From assembly GCA_964346145.1 (NCBI GenBank), contig CAYFTL010000018.1, forward strand, positions 1-40,101: a DNA stretch of 40,101 nucleotides, in the 5' to 3' direction. This DNA comes from CAYFTL01 sp964346145 (GTDB lineage: Bacteria; Bacillota; Clostridia; Christensenellales; Aristaeellaceae). Under the pieces are notes generated by a model. The model was not told the DNA's origin and ran no database searches. It saw only the letters and a program-made list of their open reading frames with translations. Positions 7,832 through 16,398 of the stretch are shown here, in pieces (position 1 is the first letter of the stretch; every line of letters starts with the position of its first letter). Both the position numbers and the translations under genes were made by a program.

Positions 7832-10675
7832 TTGCGAGAGAAGTTGAGCATTAGAGGTGCCCGAGAACATAATTTAAAAAATATTGATCTGGAATTGCCG
7901 CGCGAAAAGCTGATCGTAATGACCGGCCTTTCTGGCAGCGGGAAATCGTCTTTGGCTTTTGATACGATTTATGCCGAAGGACAGCGCAGATACGTAGAAT
8001 CCCTTTCAGCGTATGCACGGCAATTTTTGGGCCAAATGGAAAAACCCGATGTGGACAACATCGACGGTCTATCACCCGCTATTTCCATCGATCAAAAAAC
8101 CACCAGCAAAAATCCGCGTTCCACGGTGGGCACGGTGACCGAAGTCCACGATTATCTGCGGCTTCTGTACGCGCGGGCTGGTATCCCCCACTGCCCCCAG
8201 TGCGGCAAAGAAATCAGCCAGCAGACGGTGGATCAAATCATCGATCAGGTTTTGGTTTTGCCCGAGCGCACCCGTATTCAGGTTTTGGCACCCATCGTGC
8301 GCGGCCGCAAAGGCGAGCACATAAAATTGCTACAAGATTTTGCAAAACAGGGCTATGTGCGTGTTCGCATAGATGGCGAAATGTATGAATTAGACGATGT
8401 GCCCAGCCTTGAAAAAAACAAAAAGCACACGATAGAGATCGTCGTGGATCGGCTAACGGTACGTTCCGACCTGCACCAGCGCTTGGCTGATTCCGTAGAA
8501 ACCGCAATGGGCTTATCGGGTGGTTTGGTGCTGATCAATCTGCCCGGCGACGAAGACATGCTGTTTTCGCAAAACTACGCCTGCCCTGATTGCAATATCA
8601 GCATTGAGGACCTTACGCCCCGGATGTTTTCGTTTAACAACCCTTACGGCGCGTGCCCTGTGTGCAACGGATTGGGTTCGTTGACCAAAGTAGATCCGGC
8701 TTTGGTCATCCCCGATACCTCATTGAGTCTCAACCAAGGCGCCATACAGGTAAGCGGATGGAATTACAACGGAGAAAAAGATTCGATGGCCGCTATCTAT
8801 TTAAAGGCGTTATCGAAAAAATATAATTTTTCGCTGGATACTCCGATTAAAGATTTGCCCGAATCTGTGGTCAACCTTATTTTATATGGAACCAACGGCG
8901 AAAAGCTCAACATTCAATACGAGCGGCAAAATGGTTCTGGAAACTTTATTGCGCCGTTTGAGGGAATCATTCCAAATCTGGAGAGAAGACATGCTGAGAC
9001 CCAGTCGGACGGCATAAAAGCCGCTTTGGAATCTTATATGGGCAACACTCCCTGCCCTGAATGTAAGGGCCAGCGTCTGCGCAAGGAGGCCTTAGCAGTC
9101 ACCGTAGGAGACAAATCCATCGCCGAAGTAGCTGAAATGTCGATTGCCGAATCCAAAACCTTTTTTGACCATGTAGCGCTCAGCGAACGGCAGCGCATGA
9201 TCGCACACCAAGTGCTCAAAGAGATTAGCGAACGGCTGGGCTTTTTGGTGGATGTGGGCCTTGATTATCTGACTTTGGCCCGCAGTTCGGGCACTTTGTC
9301 GGGCGGCGAGGCCCAACGCATACGCTTGGCTACTCAAATCGGTTCCAGCTTGATGGGCGTATTGTATATTTTGGATGAGCCTTCCATCGGGCTGCACCAG
9401 CGGGACAATGAAAAGTTGTTGGCCACGCTAAAACATTTACGCGATTTGGGCAACACGCTAATCGTCGTGGAGCACGATGAGGATACCATGCGCGCTGCAG
9501 ACTACTTGGTGGACATTGGCCCAGGCGCGGGAATAAACGGCGGTCATGTGGTGGCAGCCGGTACCCCCGAAGAAGTCATGAAGAATCCCGATTCGATTAC
9601 CGGACAATATTTGTGTGGCGCGCGACAGGTGCCTCTGCCCAATGTCCGAAGAAAACCGACCGGCTGGCTGGAAGTGAAGGGAGCCAGGGCAAACAACCTT
9701 CGCAATCTGAACGTAAAATTTCCACTGGGCGTGCTGTGCTGCGTGACCGGAGTTTCGGGCAGCGGCAAGTCTTCGTTGGTAAATGAGATTTTGTATAAAT
9801 CCTTGTCCAAAAAGCTCAACCGAAGCAACGCCAAGGCCGGCCCACACGACCGCATTGAAGGCGTTGAACAGCTGGACAAGGTGATCGTAATTGATCAATC
9901 CCCCATCGGCCGCACGCCCCGCTCAAACCCCGCAACCTACACCGGCACTTTTGACCTAATTCGCGAAGTGTTCGCCTCCACGCCGGACGCCAAAGCCAGG
10001 GGCTACAAAGCCAATCGCTTCAGCTTCAACGTTAAGGGTGGACGCTGCGAAGCTTGCACAGGCGACGGAATCAAGAAAATAGAAATGCATTTTCTACCCG
10101 ACGTATATGTGCCTTGTGAGGTGTGCAAAGGGCACCGATACAACCGGGAAACCCTTGAAGTGCGCTACAAAGGCAAAAACATATATGACGTGCTGGATAT
10201 GACCATTGACGAAGCTGTGGAGTTTTTCGCTCCGCTGCCGCGCATCGCCAACAAGTTGCAAACCTTGACCGATGTTGGGCTGGGCTATGTCAAACTGGGG
10301 CAGCCCTCAACTACCCTATCGGGCGGCGAGGCACAGCGAATCAAGCTGGCAACCGAGCTGTCTAGAAAGGCCACCGGAAGCACTTTGTATGTGCTGGATG
10401 AGCCGACCACCGGCCTTCATATGGCTGATGTGGAGAAGCTTAACCAAGTGTTGCAGCGCTTGGCAGACGGCGGAAACACGTTGGTGGTTATCGAGCACAA
10501 TCTGGATGTAATTAAAATCGCTGACTACTTGATTGATCTCGGACCGGAGGGCGGCGACAGAGGTGGAACCATTGTTGGTACGGGTACGCCAGAAGAGTTG
10601 TGCCAAGTAAAAGAAAGCTATACTGGACAATTTTTGAGCAAAGTGTTGAAAAACACCATCCCCAAAGAAAAGTGA
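7832..10675 (+). CDS. uvrA: Excinuclease ABC subunit A (UvrA)
   Basis: Damage-recognition ATPase of nucleotide excision repair; a dimer that loads UvrB. 947 residues, the normal length. Two ABC modules are visible: Walker A GLSGSGKSS at 32-40 and GVSGSGKSS in the second half, with signature motifs SGTLSGGEAQRIRLA and STTLSGGEAQRIKLA and Walker B ending LDEP in each. Zinc-binding cysteine pairs occur as CPQC, CPDC/CPVC and CEAC/CEVC, as in UvrA. An in-frame GTG lies upstream at 7808, but AGAAGGAGAG (7817-7826) is placed for the TTG at 7832, giving MREKLSIRGAREHNLKN, the usual UvrA start. uvrB is not adjacent. No LexA site was seen, so SOS control cannot be claimed. Confidence 0.97.
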   Translation: MREKLSIRGAREHNLKNIDLELPREKLIVMTGLSGSGKSSLAFDTIYAEGQRRYVESLSAYARQFLGQMEKPDVDNIDGLSPAISIDQKTTSKNPRSTVGTVTEVHDYLRLLYARAGIPHCPQCGKEISQQTVDQIIDQVLVLPERTRIQVLAPIVRGRKGEHIKLLQDFAKQGYVRVRIDGEMYELDDVPSLEKNKKHTIEIVVDRLTVRSDLHQRLADSVETAMGLSGGLVLINLPGDEDMLFSQNYACPDCNISIEDLTPRMFSFNNPYGACPVCNGLGSLTKVDPALVIPDTSLSLNQGAIQVSGWNYNGEKDSMAAIYLKALSKKYNFSLDTPIKDLPESVVNLILYGTNGEKLNIQYERQNGSGNFIAPFEGIIPNLERRHAETQSDGIKAALESYMGNTPCPECKGQRLRKEALAVTVGDKSIAEVAEMSIAESKTFFDHVALSERQRMIAHQVLKEISERLGFLVDVGLDYLTLARSSGTLSGGEAQRIRLATQIGSSLMGVLYILDEPSIGLHQRDNEKLLATLKHLRDLGNTLIVVEHDEDTMRAADYLVDIGPGAGINGGHVVAAGTPEEVMKNPDSITGQYLCGARQVPLPNVRRKPTGWLEVKGARANNLRNLNVKFPLGVLCCVTGVSGSGKSSLVNEILYKSLSKKLNRSNAKAGPHDRIEGVEQLDKVIVIDQSPIGRTPRSNPATYTGTFDLIREVFASTPDAKARGYKANRFSFNVKGGRCEACTGDGIKKIEMHFLPDVYVPCEVCKGHRYNRETLEVRYKGKNIYDVLDMTIDEAVEFFAPLPRIANKLQTLTDVGLGYVKLGQPSTTLSGGEAQRIKLATELSRKATGSTLYVLDEPTTGLHMADVEKLNQVLQRLADGGNTLVVIEHNLDVIKIADYLIDLGPEGGDRGGTIVGTGTPEELCQVKESYTGQFLSKVLKNTIPKEK

Positions 10676-10804
10676 GAATCACCCGTCAAACAGGTGGCAT
10701 ACACACGGTTTTACAACGCAATCCTCTCAAGGTAAACTCTTCCCTGCCTACATCAGCTGATTCTCTTTCACTTTAAGGCGCTCAACCGATCAAAGCCAAA
10801 ACGT

Positions 10805-10840
10805 AAAAGGAGATTATCAATCCGATAATCTCCTTTATTG
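10805..10840. terminator. Bidirectional terminator between uvrA and the permease gene
   Basis: Perfect 13-bp arms AAAGGAGATTATC (10806-10818) and GATAATCTCCTTT (10824-10836) between convergent genes. It has T-rich flanks on both strands (TTTATT on plus; TTTTACGTTTT on minus). Confidence 0.85.
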
Positions 10841-10841
10841 A

Positions 10842-11933
10842 TCAGATTAGCAAAGACAAAAGAATTAAAGGAATGCCAAAACCTGCCCACCAACCGATAT
10901 AACGCCAAGGCGAACGCGCCGGGCTTTGTTTGTAAGTATAAAATGCGGCCAGGTTTGCAACCGACGCCAACAGCGAGCCCATTGCGCCAGCGCCGATTCC
11001 CCTAAGGATCATCAAGCTGTAACCTCCGTAATTCCCTAGCAAATGCGCCGCACGAACATCGCCGATCAATTGAGCGATCAGCGCAGGAAAAAGGATGGGA
11101 TCCGTGCGCATGAAGGAGGCCGTCAACTCTTGCACCAAGATAGTTCTTGATAGATTTCCACACAGCACCGAAACAAACACAAAGGCAATCGGCAACGAAT
11201 AATCAGCTGATCGAATAGTCGAGCGGTTTTGCCAGGCAAGATAGGCAAATGCACACAGCACGCCGATCCATGCTTTGAGCAAACCCACGGCACTTAGCGC
11301 CAGCAATACCAGCAACATCCCAAATGCGATGCTCTTTTTGCCGTCCAGGGGCGCTGTGTCTTCCAGCAGCCCATCAATTTTTATCTTGGGCAGCATAAAT
11401 CCCATCAAAAAGAGCACCAGCATGCCCAGAGCATAAATCGTTAAAGTACCCAAGATCACTGAAGGCAAGGGCATAGCAAAGTTTTTGACAACCGTTTGAA
11501 TGGCTGTATCCCCTCCCATTCCCCAAATGCCGCCTATGTGCACCGCAATCAGCTGTTGTATAGCGGACAATACGCCGAAGCCTGACAAACCGCTGTAATA
11601 CAAAACGCTCAGCGTAAACGGCATTAGCAGCAAGATTGGCACGTATTTAGGAAGAATTAGTGAAAGCAGAAAGCAACCCCACACCGCAGCACGAACAAAT
11701 CCGCGCAACGTCTTGATCCGGCGAGCAACAAGCGTGCCTACCCTATCATAAATTCCCGATTGGCCCAGCGTCCAAATTATGGGAGCAAAGCCCAACAATG
11801 CCGCACCCGCCCGAAAATCAAAGTAGGAAAAATACTGCGCGTCGGGCAATATCCATATACAAGACAGAATAGCCACGATTGCAAGCCCGATCAGCAGAAT
11901 ATTTTTCTTAACAAAACTCAAACTTTTTTCCAA
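10842..11933 (-). CDS. ArsB/NhaD-superfamily (citrate-transporter-like) permease
   Basis: A hydrophobic protein of about 363 residues with roughly ten membrane helices. An early segment of the type YFDFRAGAALLGF, plus internal PILLLMPFTLSVL and GMGGDTAIQ stretches, fits the ion-transporter superfamily of ArsB, NhaD and citrate permeases. Substrate cannot be read; it may be an organic anion. A longer frame begins at a TTG at 11975, but GAGG at 11945-11942 is placed for the TTG at 11933, giving MEKSLSFVKKN. It is the third gene on the same strand after the uronate-kinase-like and epimerase genes, with a gap of about 110 bp. Uptake of the sugar acid or a related anion is therefore possible but unproven. 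Confidence 0.7.
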   Translation of the reverse strand: MEKSLSFVKKNILLIGLAIVAILSCIWILPDAQYFSYFDFRAGAALLGFAPIIWTLGQSGIYDRVGTLVARRIKTLRGFVRAAVWGCFLLSLILPKYVPILLLMPFTLSVLYYSGLSGFGVLSAIQQLIAVHIGGIWGMGGDTAIQTVVKNFAMPLPSVILGTLTIYALGMLVLFLMGFMLPKIKIDGLLEDTAPLDGKKSIAFGMLLVLLALSAVGLLKAWIGVLCAFAYLAWQNRSTIRSADYSLPIAFVFVSVLCGNLSRTILVQELTASFMRTDPILFPALIAQLIGDVRAAHLLGNYGGYSLMILRGIGAGAMGSLLASVANLAAFYTYKQSPARSPWRYIGWWAGFGIPLILLSLLI

Positions 11934-12045
11934 ATACAAAACCTCATTTTTCCATGCGGGGCAGCGCACCGTCAAATATTTGCCACGGAAGTCAGCCGAC
12001 GATATCGCTCAAGGGATAAATGCCCATGCTTATAGCCAGCCTCTT

Positions 12046-13767
12046 TTATTGACCATCATAATATTCCAGGAACCAATCGGCAAATTTCGTAAGGCCTTCC
12101 TCTATGCTGGTGCTTGGAGCAAAGCCGAAATCTTGCTCCAAATCCTCAATGTCGGCATAGGTTTTGTACACATCAGCCAGCTGCATAGGCAACAATTCGA
12201 TTACAGCCTTTGCGCCCAGAGCCTTTTCCAGCGTTTCAATAAAGTGCATTAGTCGCTCCGGCTTGTTGTTACCAATATTGTAAACCCGCGCGCGCACGCC
12301 ATCCGCATTGGCTTTGGGCGCTTTGTCCATAACCCGCACAATTCCAGTAACGATATCGTCTACATATGTAAAGTCGCGGTACATATCCCCATGGTTAAAG
12401 ACCTGGATAGGCTCGCCCTTGACCATCTTTTTTGCAAAACTAAAGTAGGCCATGTCTGGCCGTCCATAAGGCCCGTACACGGTAAAAAAGCGCAAACCGG
12501 TTGCCGGAATCGCAAACAAATTCGAATACGCATAAGCCATGAGCTCATTGCTCTTTTTCGTGGCTGCGTACAAGCTAATGGGTTCATCAGTCTTGTCGTC
12601 GATCGAAAATGGGGTTTTGCTTTGATTCCCGTAAACCGACGAGCTGGAGGCGTACACCAAATGCTCCACCGGGAAATTTCTGCACGCCTCTAAAATGTTA
12701 AAAAATCCGTTTATGTTGGATTCTATATAGGTTTGCGGATGATCTATGCTGTAGCGGACCCCCGCCTGAGCTGCCAAGTTCACCACAATTTGGGGTACAA
12801 ACGCTTCAAACAGCGTATCTACAGCGGCCTTGTCGGCCAAATCTCCTTTTATAAAGGAAAAATCAGTAAATTGCTTGAGTTGTTCCAACCGATCCTGTTT
12901 AAGAGAAACTTCGTAATAGTCGTTCAAATTGTCAAACCCAACGACGCGTTGCCCACTTTCCAGCAAGCGTTTGCTTAAATGAAAACCGATGAAGCCGGCG
13001 GCTCCGGTTACCAACACGCAGTGCTTATCTTGAACCCCTTCATATTCGCGTTGCACCCGAGCGTAGCTTTGCACATCGCCGATATCGTAGCGCTTGCCGG
13101 GCATGGGCATTGCATATACCTCTGTTTGTCCACACAACCAAGCGATAAAGCTACCCGGTGCATCAACGCCACAACCTTGCTCCAACCCTTGATAGACTTT
13201 GTGCACATCTTCCTTCGCATAAATATAAAACGGAGGAATACACCAGTTGCCTTTGGGCTCTGCAGGCTTTTCTTCCATAGAAAAAACTCTGCCGTTCCCC
13301 TCTACTTCCGCAACTCCGCAGCGTTTAAGCTTTTGCATATCGGCCTCATAATAGCGCATGACACAGCTATGCCGTTTTTTTTCAAAATAATTGATAAACT
13401 TGCCCAGAGAAAAATCCAACACATTGTCGCCCGCAATCACCAGCAAGTCATCGTCCAGTTGGCCATGTTCTATCGCCAGCTGCACATCGCGCACCGCACC
13501 CAGGCGAGTTTCGTTGGACACGCTCCCATCGTCCAGCACCGTAATCAGCGCACTCAGCTTCTTTTGGGCGGCCCACTGTTCAAACTGTGCCGCGTACCTG
13601 TGGTTGCTGACCACAATGTATTCATCAATCTTTCCCTGGGAGTCAATATCGTCCAGCAACCAATCCAATATGGTTTTGTCTTGCACTTCAAGCAAAGGCT
13701 TGGGAAAATTTTCGGTTAACGGATACAGCCGAGTCGCGTAACCGGCAGCCAACACTATACACTTCAT
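12046..13767 (-). CDS. Fused nucleotidyltransferase / UDP-glucuronate 4-epimerase-like protein
   Basis: One unbroken 573-residue frame with two enzymes. Residues 1 to about 245 are a sugar-1-phosphate nucleotidyltransferase: LAAGYATRLYP with K23 in FPKPLLEV, and AGDN (D114) for metal. Residues 248-573 are an extended SDR: GAAGFIG at 255-261 binds NAD, serines at 374-377, and Y400/K404 form the YxxxK pair. DNLNDYYEVSLK, GVRYSIDHPQTY and ATKKSNELMAY are typical of UDP-glucuronate 4-epimerases (UDP-GlcA/UDP-GalA). The fusion would join UDP-sugar formation to C4 epimerisation. Its ATG overlaps the stop of the kinase gene (ATGA), with AGGAGG just before, so translation is coupled. Domain calls are firm; the uronate substrate is inferred from the epimerase subfamily and the kinase. 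Confidence 0.88.
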   Translation of the reverse strand: MKCIVLAAGYATRLYPLTENFPKPLLEVQDKTILDWLLDDIDSQGKIDEYIVVSNHRYAAQFEQWAAQKKLSALITVLDDGSVSNETRLGAVRDVQLAIEHGQLDDDLLVIAGDNVLDFSLGKFINYFEKKRHSCVMRYYEADMQKLKRCGVAEVEGNGRVFSMEEKPAEPKGNWCIPPFYIYAKEDVHKVYQGLEQGCGVDAPGSFIAWLCGQTEVYAMPMPGKRYDIGDVQSYARVQREYEGVQDKHCVLVTGAAGFIGFHLSKRLLESGQRVVGFDNLNDYYEVSLKQDRLEQLKQFTDFSFIKGDLADKAAVDTLFEAFVPQIVVNLAAQAGVRYSIDHPQTYIESNINGFFNILEACRNFPVEHLVYASSSSVYGNQSKTPFSIDDKTDEPISLYAATKKSNELMAYAYSNLFAIPATGLRFFTVYGPYGRPDMAYFSFAKKMVKGEPIQVFNHGDMYRDFTYVDDIVTGIVRVMDKAPKANADGVRARVYNIGNNKPERLMHFIETLEKALGAKAVIELLPMQLADVYKTYADIEDLEQDFGFAPSTSIEEGLTKFADWFLEYYDGQ

Positions 13768-14963
13768 TTGATTTCCTCCTGACCACGTCCACAGCCATCC
13801 GCACTCTTACAAAAATGCACCGAAAATTTGCCTTCCAAATGTGGGAACCTTTCCAAATACAACCGGGTGATGTTTTCTGAAATCGAATCCCTGTAAGCGG
13901 GATCAGTAATTGCCATACAACATCCCTTAAAACCTGCACCGCTAAAGCGTCCGCCATATACCCCGTCGGTCTGCTGCATAATTTCATACAGCGCAATCAA
14001 CTCCGGTGATCCGGTCTCATAATTGTATATGCTGCTGTGTCCGCTTTCAAATATGCGTTCCCCAAAGCTGTGCAGATCCCCTTCTCGCCAGGCTTTAACG
14101 CCTTGCTCTATCCGCCGCTCTTCCGAATAAAAATGTTGTGCGCGCTTGCGCCAATTTTCCGGAAGCAGATGCCGGTATTGCATAAAGATGTCTTCCGGCA
14201 CATCCCGAAGGCGTGTATCTTCAAACTTTCCATAATCCATGGATGCATAGCCTTTGAGCGCATAGGCCGCCGCCTTCATTTCGTCCACTCGCATGTTAAA
14301 CGCCGAGCCCACCAATGTGCGCTCCACCCCACTAAACAGCACCGTCAAATCATACGACGGCATTTTTTCGCTTTGGGGAATCAGCTCATAGCTGTTGTCC
14401 TGCGTGTCCAGGTAAAGCAAATGGTTTTTGCGGCAGTATACTTCACAAGATTGATCCAGCGTCCCCACACTGACACCTACATATTTTTGCTCTGCCCAAA
14501 GGGCGGTTTCAATCAGTTCCCGATCCGATAAAACAATCCCATTGGCCTGACACAACGCCGAGAGAAACGCGATGATCACCGCGGCCGACGATGACAAGCC
14601 TCCAACCGGCAAGCTGCCTTCAATGACCGCTCGCACGCCTTGCTTTAGCCCGTGTTTCAGTGACAGCGCTTTGGTTGCGCCGCGCAAATGATCGGCCCAA
14701 TCGCCCTGCTTTTTAGGCACCGCCGACACATAAAATTGTACGGTACCCGGGAAGTTTACGCTGCTCAGCTCGGTCACGCCGTTGTCGGTCGCTTGATATA
14801 TAATATCCACCCCATGGTCTATCGCAAAGCCGCTCACCCGCCCGTGCTGATGATCTACATGGGCACCCAGCGGACACAGCCGATAAGGGCAAAAGGTGGT
14901 TTGAACATCCTTCGCAGCCGGATACAAGCTAAAAAAGTGCTCCTGCGCCAAAGTCGAAAGCAT
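13764..14963 (-). CDS. GHMP kinase, galacturonokinase-like
   Basis: A 399-residue sugar-1-kinase of the galactokinase family, predicted to phosphorylate a hexuronic acid at C1. The signature that reads GEHTDY in galactokinase is C30-P-L-G-A34-H35-V-D37-H-Q here, close to the plant galacturonokinase form (PYRICPLGAHIDHQ, from memory). The ATP loop GGLSSSAA is at 121-128; the catalytic Asp is in TLDQS (D170); the C-terminal motif GGRFSGAGFKGCC is at 337-349. The stretches RAQHFYSEERRIEQG and SGHSSIYNYETG also recall plant galacturonokinase. Ala in place of the sugar-binding Glu argues against galactose. It is first in a three-gene unit; AAGGAGG precedes the ATG. Family is certain; galacturonate versus glucuronate is not settled. 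Confidence 0.85.
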   Translation of the reverse strand: MLSTLAQEHFFSLYPAAKDVQTTFCPYRLCPLGAHVDHQHGRVSGFAIDHGVDIIYQATDNGVTELSSVNFPGTVQFYVSAVPKKQGDWADHLRGATKALSLKHGLKQGVRAVIEGSLPVGGLSSSAAVIIAFLSALCQANGIVLSDRELIETALWAEQKYVGVSVGTLDQSCEVYCRKNHLLYLDTQDNSYELIPQSEKMPSYDLTVLFSGVERTLVGSAFNMRVDEMKAAAYALKGYASMDYGKFEDTRLRDVPEDIFMQYRHLLPENWRKRAQHFYSEERRIEQGVKAWREGDLHSFGERIFESGHSSIYNYETGSPELIALYEIMQQTDGVYGGRFSGAGFKGCCMAITDPAYRDSISENITRLYLERFPHLEGKFSVHFCKSADGCGRGQEEIK

Positions 14964-15023
14964 AAAATCCTCCTTACGGATTGATCTATCATAACCCTCA
15001 TGGTAACATACAAGTACTAATAC

Positions 15024-15052
15024 ATTTTACCCCGCCACAGTTTATCGGTCAA
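15024..15052 (-). promoter_or_regulatory. Promoter of the kinase/epimerase operon
   Basis: On the minus strand TTGACC (15052-15047), a 17-bp spacer and TAAAAT (15029-15024), about 60 bp before the kinase start. Both hexamers are near consensus. Confidence 0.65.
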
Positions 15053-15138
15053 GTTAGCATTCCCGGACCACTGCCATAAGCTTGTCAGTCGGCGTTGAGT
15101 TTAGCCATTTTTCACAAAAATGAAAGGATTGAATCTTT

Positions 15139-16224
15139 ATGAGCTTTAAAATGCCTGCATACACTCCACCGGATTTTTCCGCCCCCATCTTTGCCGCAGC
15201 GCCCGATGCTGCGCTCGCCACGGCGCTGGCAAATGGCGTCGTCCCTGAAAACTATCACGCAACCAGCATTTTCCCTGAATACTTCAAAGTAAACGGGCGC
15301 TGGCTATTGGCCGAGGATAGCCGCATGGACAGCGTGGCGGTGCTGCGAAGCGACGACACCATTGCAGTGATCGAATTCAGAAACATCCAAAAGGGCGATC
15401 GCGTTTTTACCGGGCGCACCGAAGATGGCAGCCAAGGAATTTACGTGCACGCACATGGTTTTAATCAGGCCGAGGATTCTACGGACACCTTTGCCTTTCG
15501 AACTGGCCGATCGCGCGAAACCGCATACTCACAAGACTATGATATGTTGTACGAACGGCTGAATTATGAGCGAAAACACGGAAACATTCTCTGGGTATTA
15601 GGTCCGGCTTGCTCCTTTGACGCTGACGCCCGCGAAGCCATGTCTTCTCTAATCCATAAAGGCTATGCCCAAGGATTGCTCGCCGGAAATGCGCTGGCCA
15701 CCCACGACTTGGAAGCCGCAGCCCTTCGTACCGCTTTAGGGCAAAATATCTATACGCAAAGGCAACAGCCCAACGGCCACTATAATCACCTGGACATCAT
15801 TAACGGCGTGCGCAACAGCGGCTCCATATCGGCATATATCACCGAAAAAAATATTGATAACGGAATTATTCACGCCTGCGTCACCAACAATGTTCCTTTT
15901 GTCTTAGCCGGTTCCATCCGCGATGACGGCCCTCTCCCTGAAGTGTATGGCGACGTGTACGCGGCGCAAAATGCCATGCGCGATTTGACTCGCAAAGCCA
16001 CAACTGTCATTTGCGTAGCTACACAGCTACATTCCATTGCCACCGGAAACATGACTCCATCCTTTCGCGTTCAAAATGGGGTTGTGCGCCCTGTGTTTTT
16101 CTATTCGGTGGATATTTCCGAATTTGCCGTAAACAAGCTGCGGGATCGGGGCAGCCTGTCGGTTACCAGCTTTGTCACCAATGTGCAAGACTTTCTCGTA
16201 CACGTGGCGCGCGGAGTAGAATAG
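15139..16224 (+). CDS. Homologue of archaeal-type ornithine cyclodeaminase / AgrE C-terminal region (TIGR00300-like)
   Basis: 361 residues. The middle and C-terminal parts match what I recall of the TIGR00300 family (archaeal ornithine cyclodeaminase; C-terminal half of cyanobacterial AgrE/ArgZ): LLAGNALATHDLEAA (180-194), NVPFVLAGSIRDDGPLPEV (251-269) and TQLHSIATGNMTPS (296-309), in an NAD-binding fold. YFKVNGRWLLAEDSRMD (48-64) corresponds to the family's preceding segment. The family's N-terminal LOR/SDH domain of some 80-100 residues is missing; this protein instead begins with a short tail. It is not the mu-crystallin-type ornithine cyclodeaminase. Start: GAAAGGATT upstream of the ATG. 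No arginine or proline genes adjoin, so function is open. Confidence 0.75.
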   Translation: MSFKMPAYTPPDFSAPIFAAAPDAALATALANGVVPENYHATSIFPEYFKVNGRWLLAEDSRMDSVAVLRSDDTIAVIEFRNIQKGDRVFTGRTEDGSQGIYVHAHGFNQAEDSTDTFAFRTGRSRETAYSQDYDMLYERLNYERKHGNILWVLGPACSFDADAREAMSSLIHKGYAQGLLAGNALATHDLEAAALRTALGQNIYTQRQQPNGHYNHLDIINGVRNSGSISAYITEKNIDNGIIHACVTNNVPFVLAGSIRDDGPLPEVYGDVYAAQNAMRDLTRKATTVICVATQLHSIATGNMTPSFRVQNGVVRPVFFYSVDISEFAVNKLRDRGSLSVTSFVTNVQDFLVHVARGVE

Positions 16225-16300
16225 GACTTGAAAGAACTGCTACACAGTAGAACCCGCACGCTTTTGCTCTACTTAAATGGTTGATTTTAGCAAAACCCTT

Positions 16301-16349
16301 ATAAATCAAGAAGCCGAACAATAATACATTGTTCGGCTTCTTGATTTAT
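16301..16349. terminator. Long 21-bp inverted repeat, probable bidirectional terminator
   Basis: Perfect 21-bp arms at 16301-16321 and 16329-16349 with a 7-base loop, between convergent genes. The AT-rich ends of the stem supply TTGATTTAT on both strands rather than a classical T-run. Confidence 0.75.
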
Positions 16350-16398
16350 ATCCAACGATACTCTAAATCTCAGTCCAGAATTTCGTCTGCTTCCATTT

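Noticed and set aside
12979..13719. Long plus-strand open frame inside the nucleotidyltransferase/epimerase gene
   Set aside because: It is an antisense shadow: no family resemblance, no ribosome binding site, composition explained by the minus-strand gene. The same applies to 26596-27156, 34630-35373, 35836-36468 and 36478-37095.
13764..14963. Ordinary galactokinase (GalK)
   Set aside because: The sugar-binding GEHTDY motif is replaced by GAHVDH, and no galT or galE of the Leloir type accompanies it.
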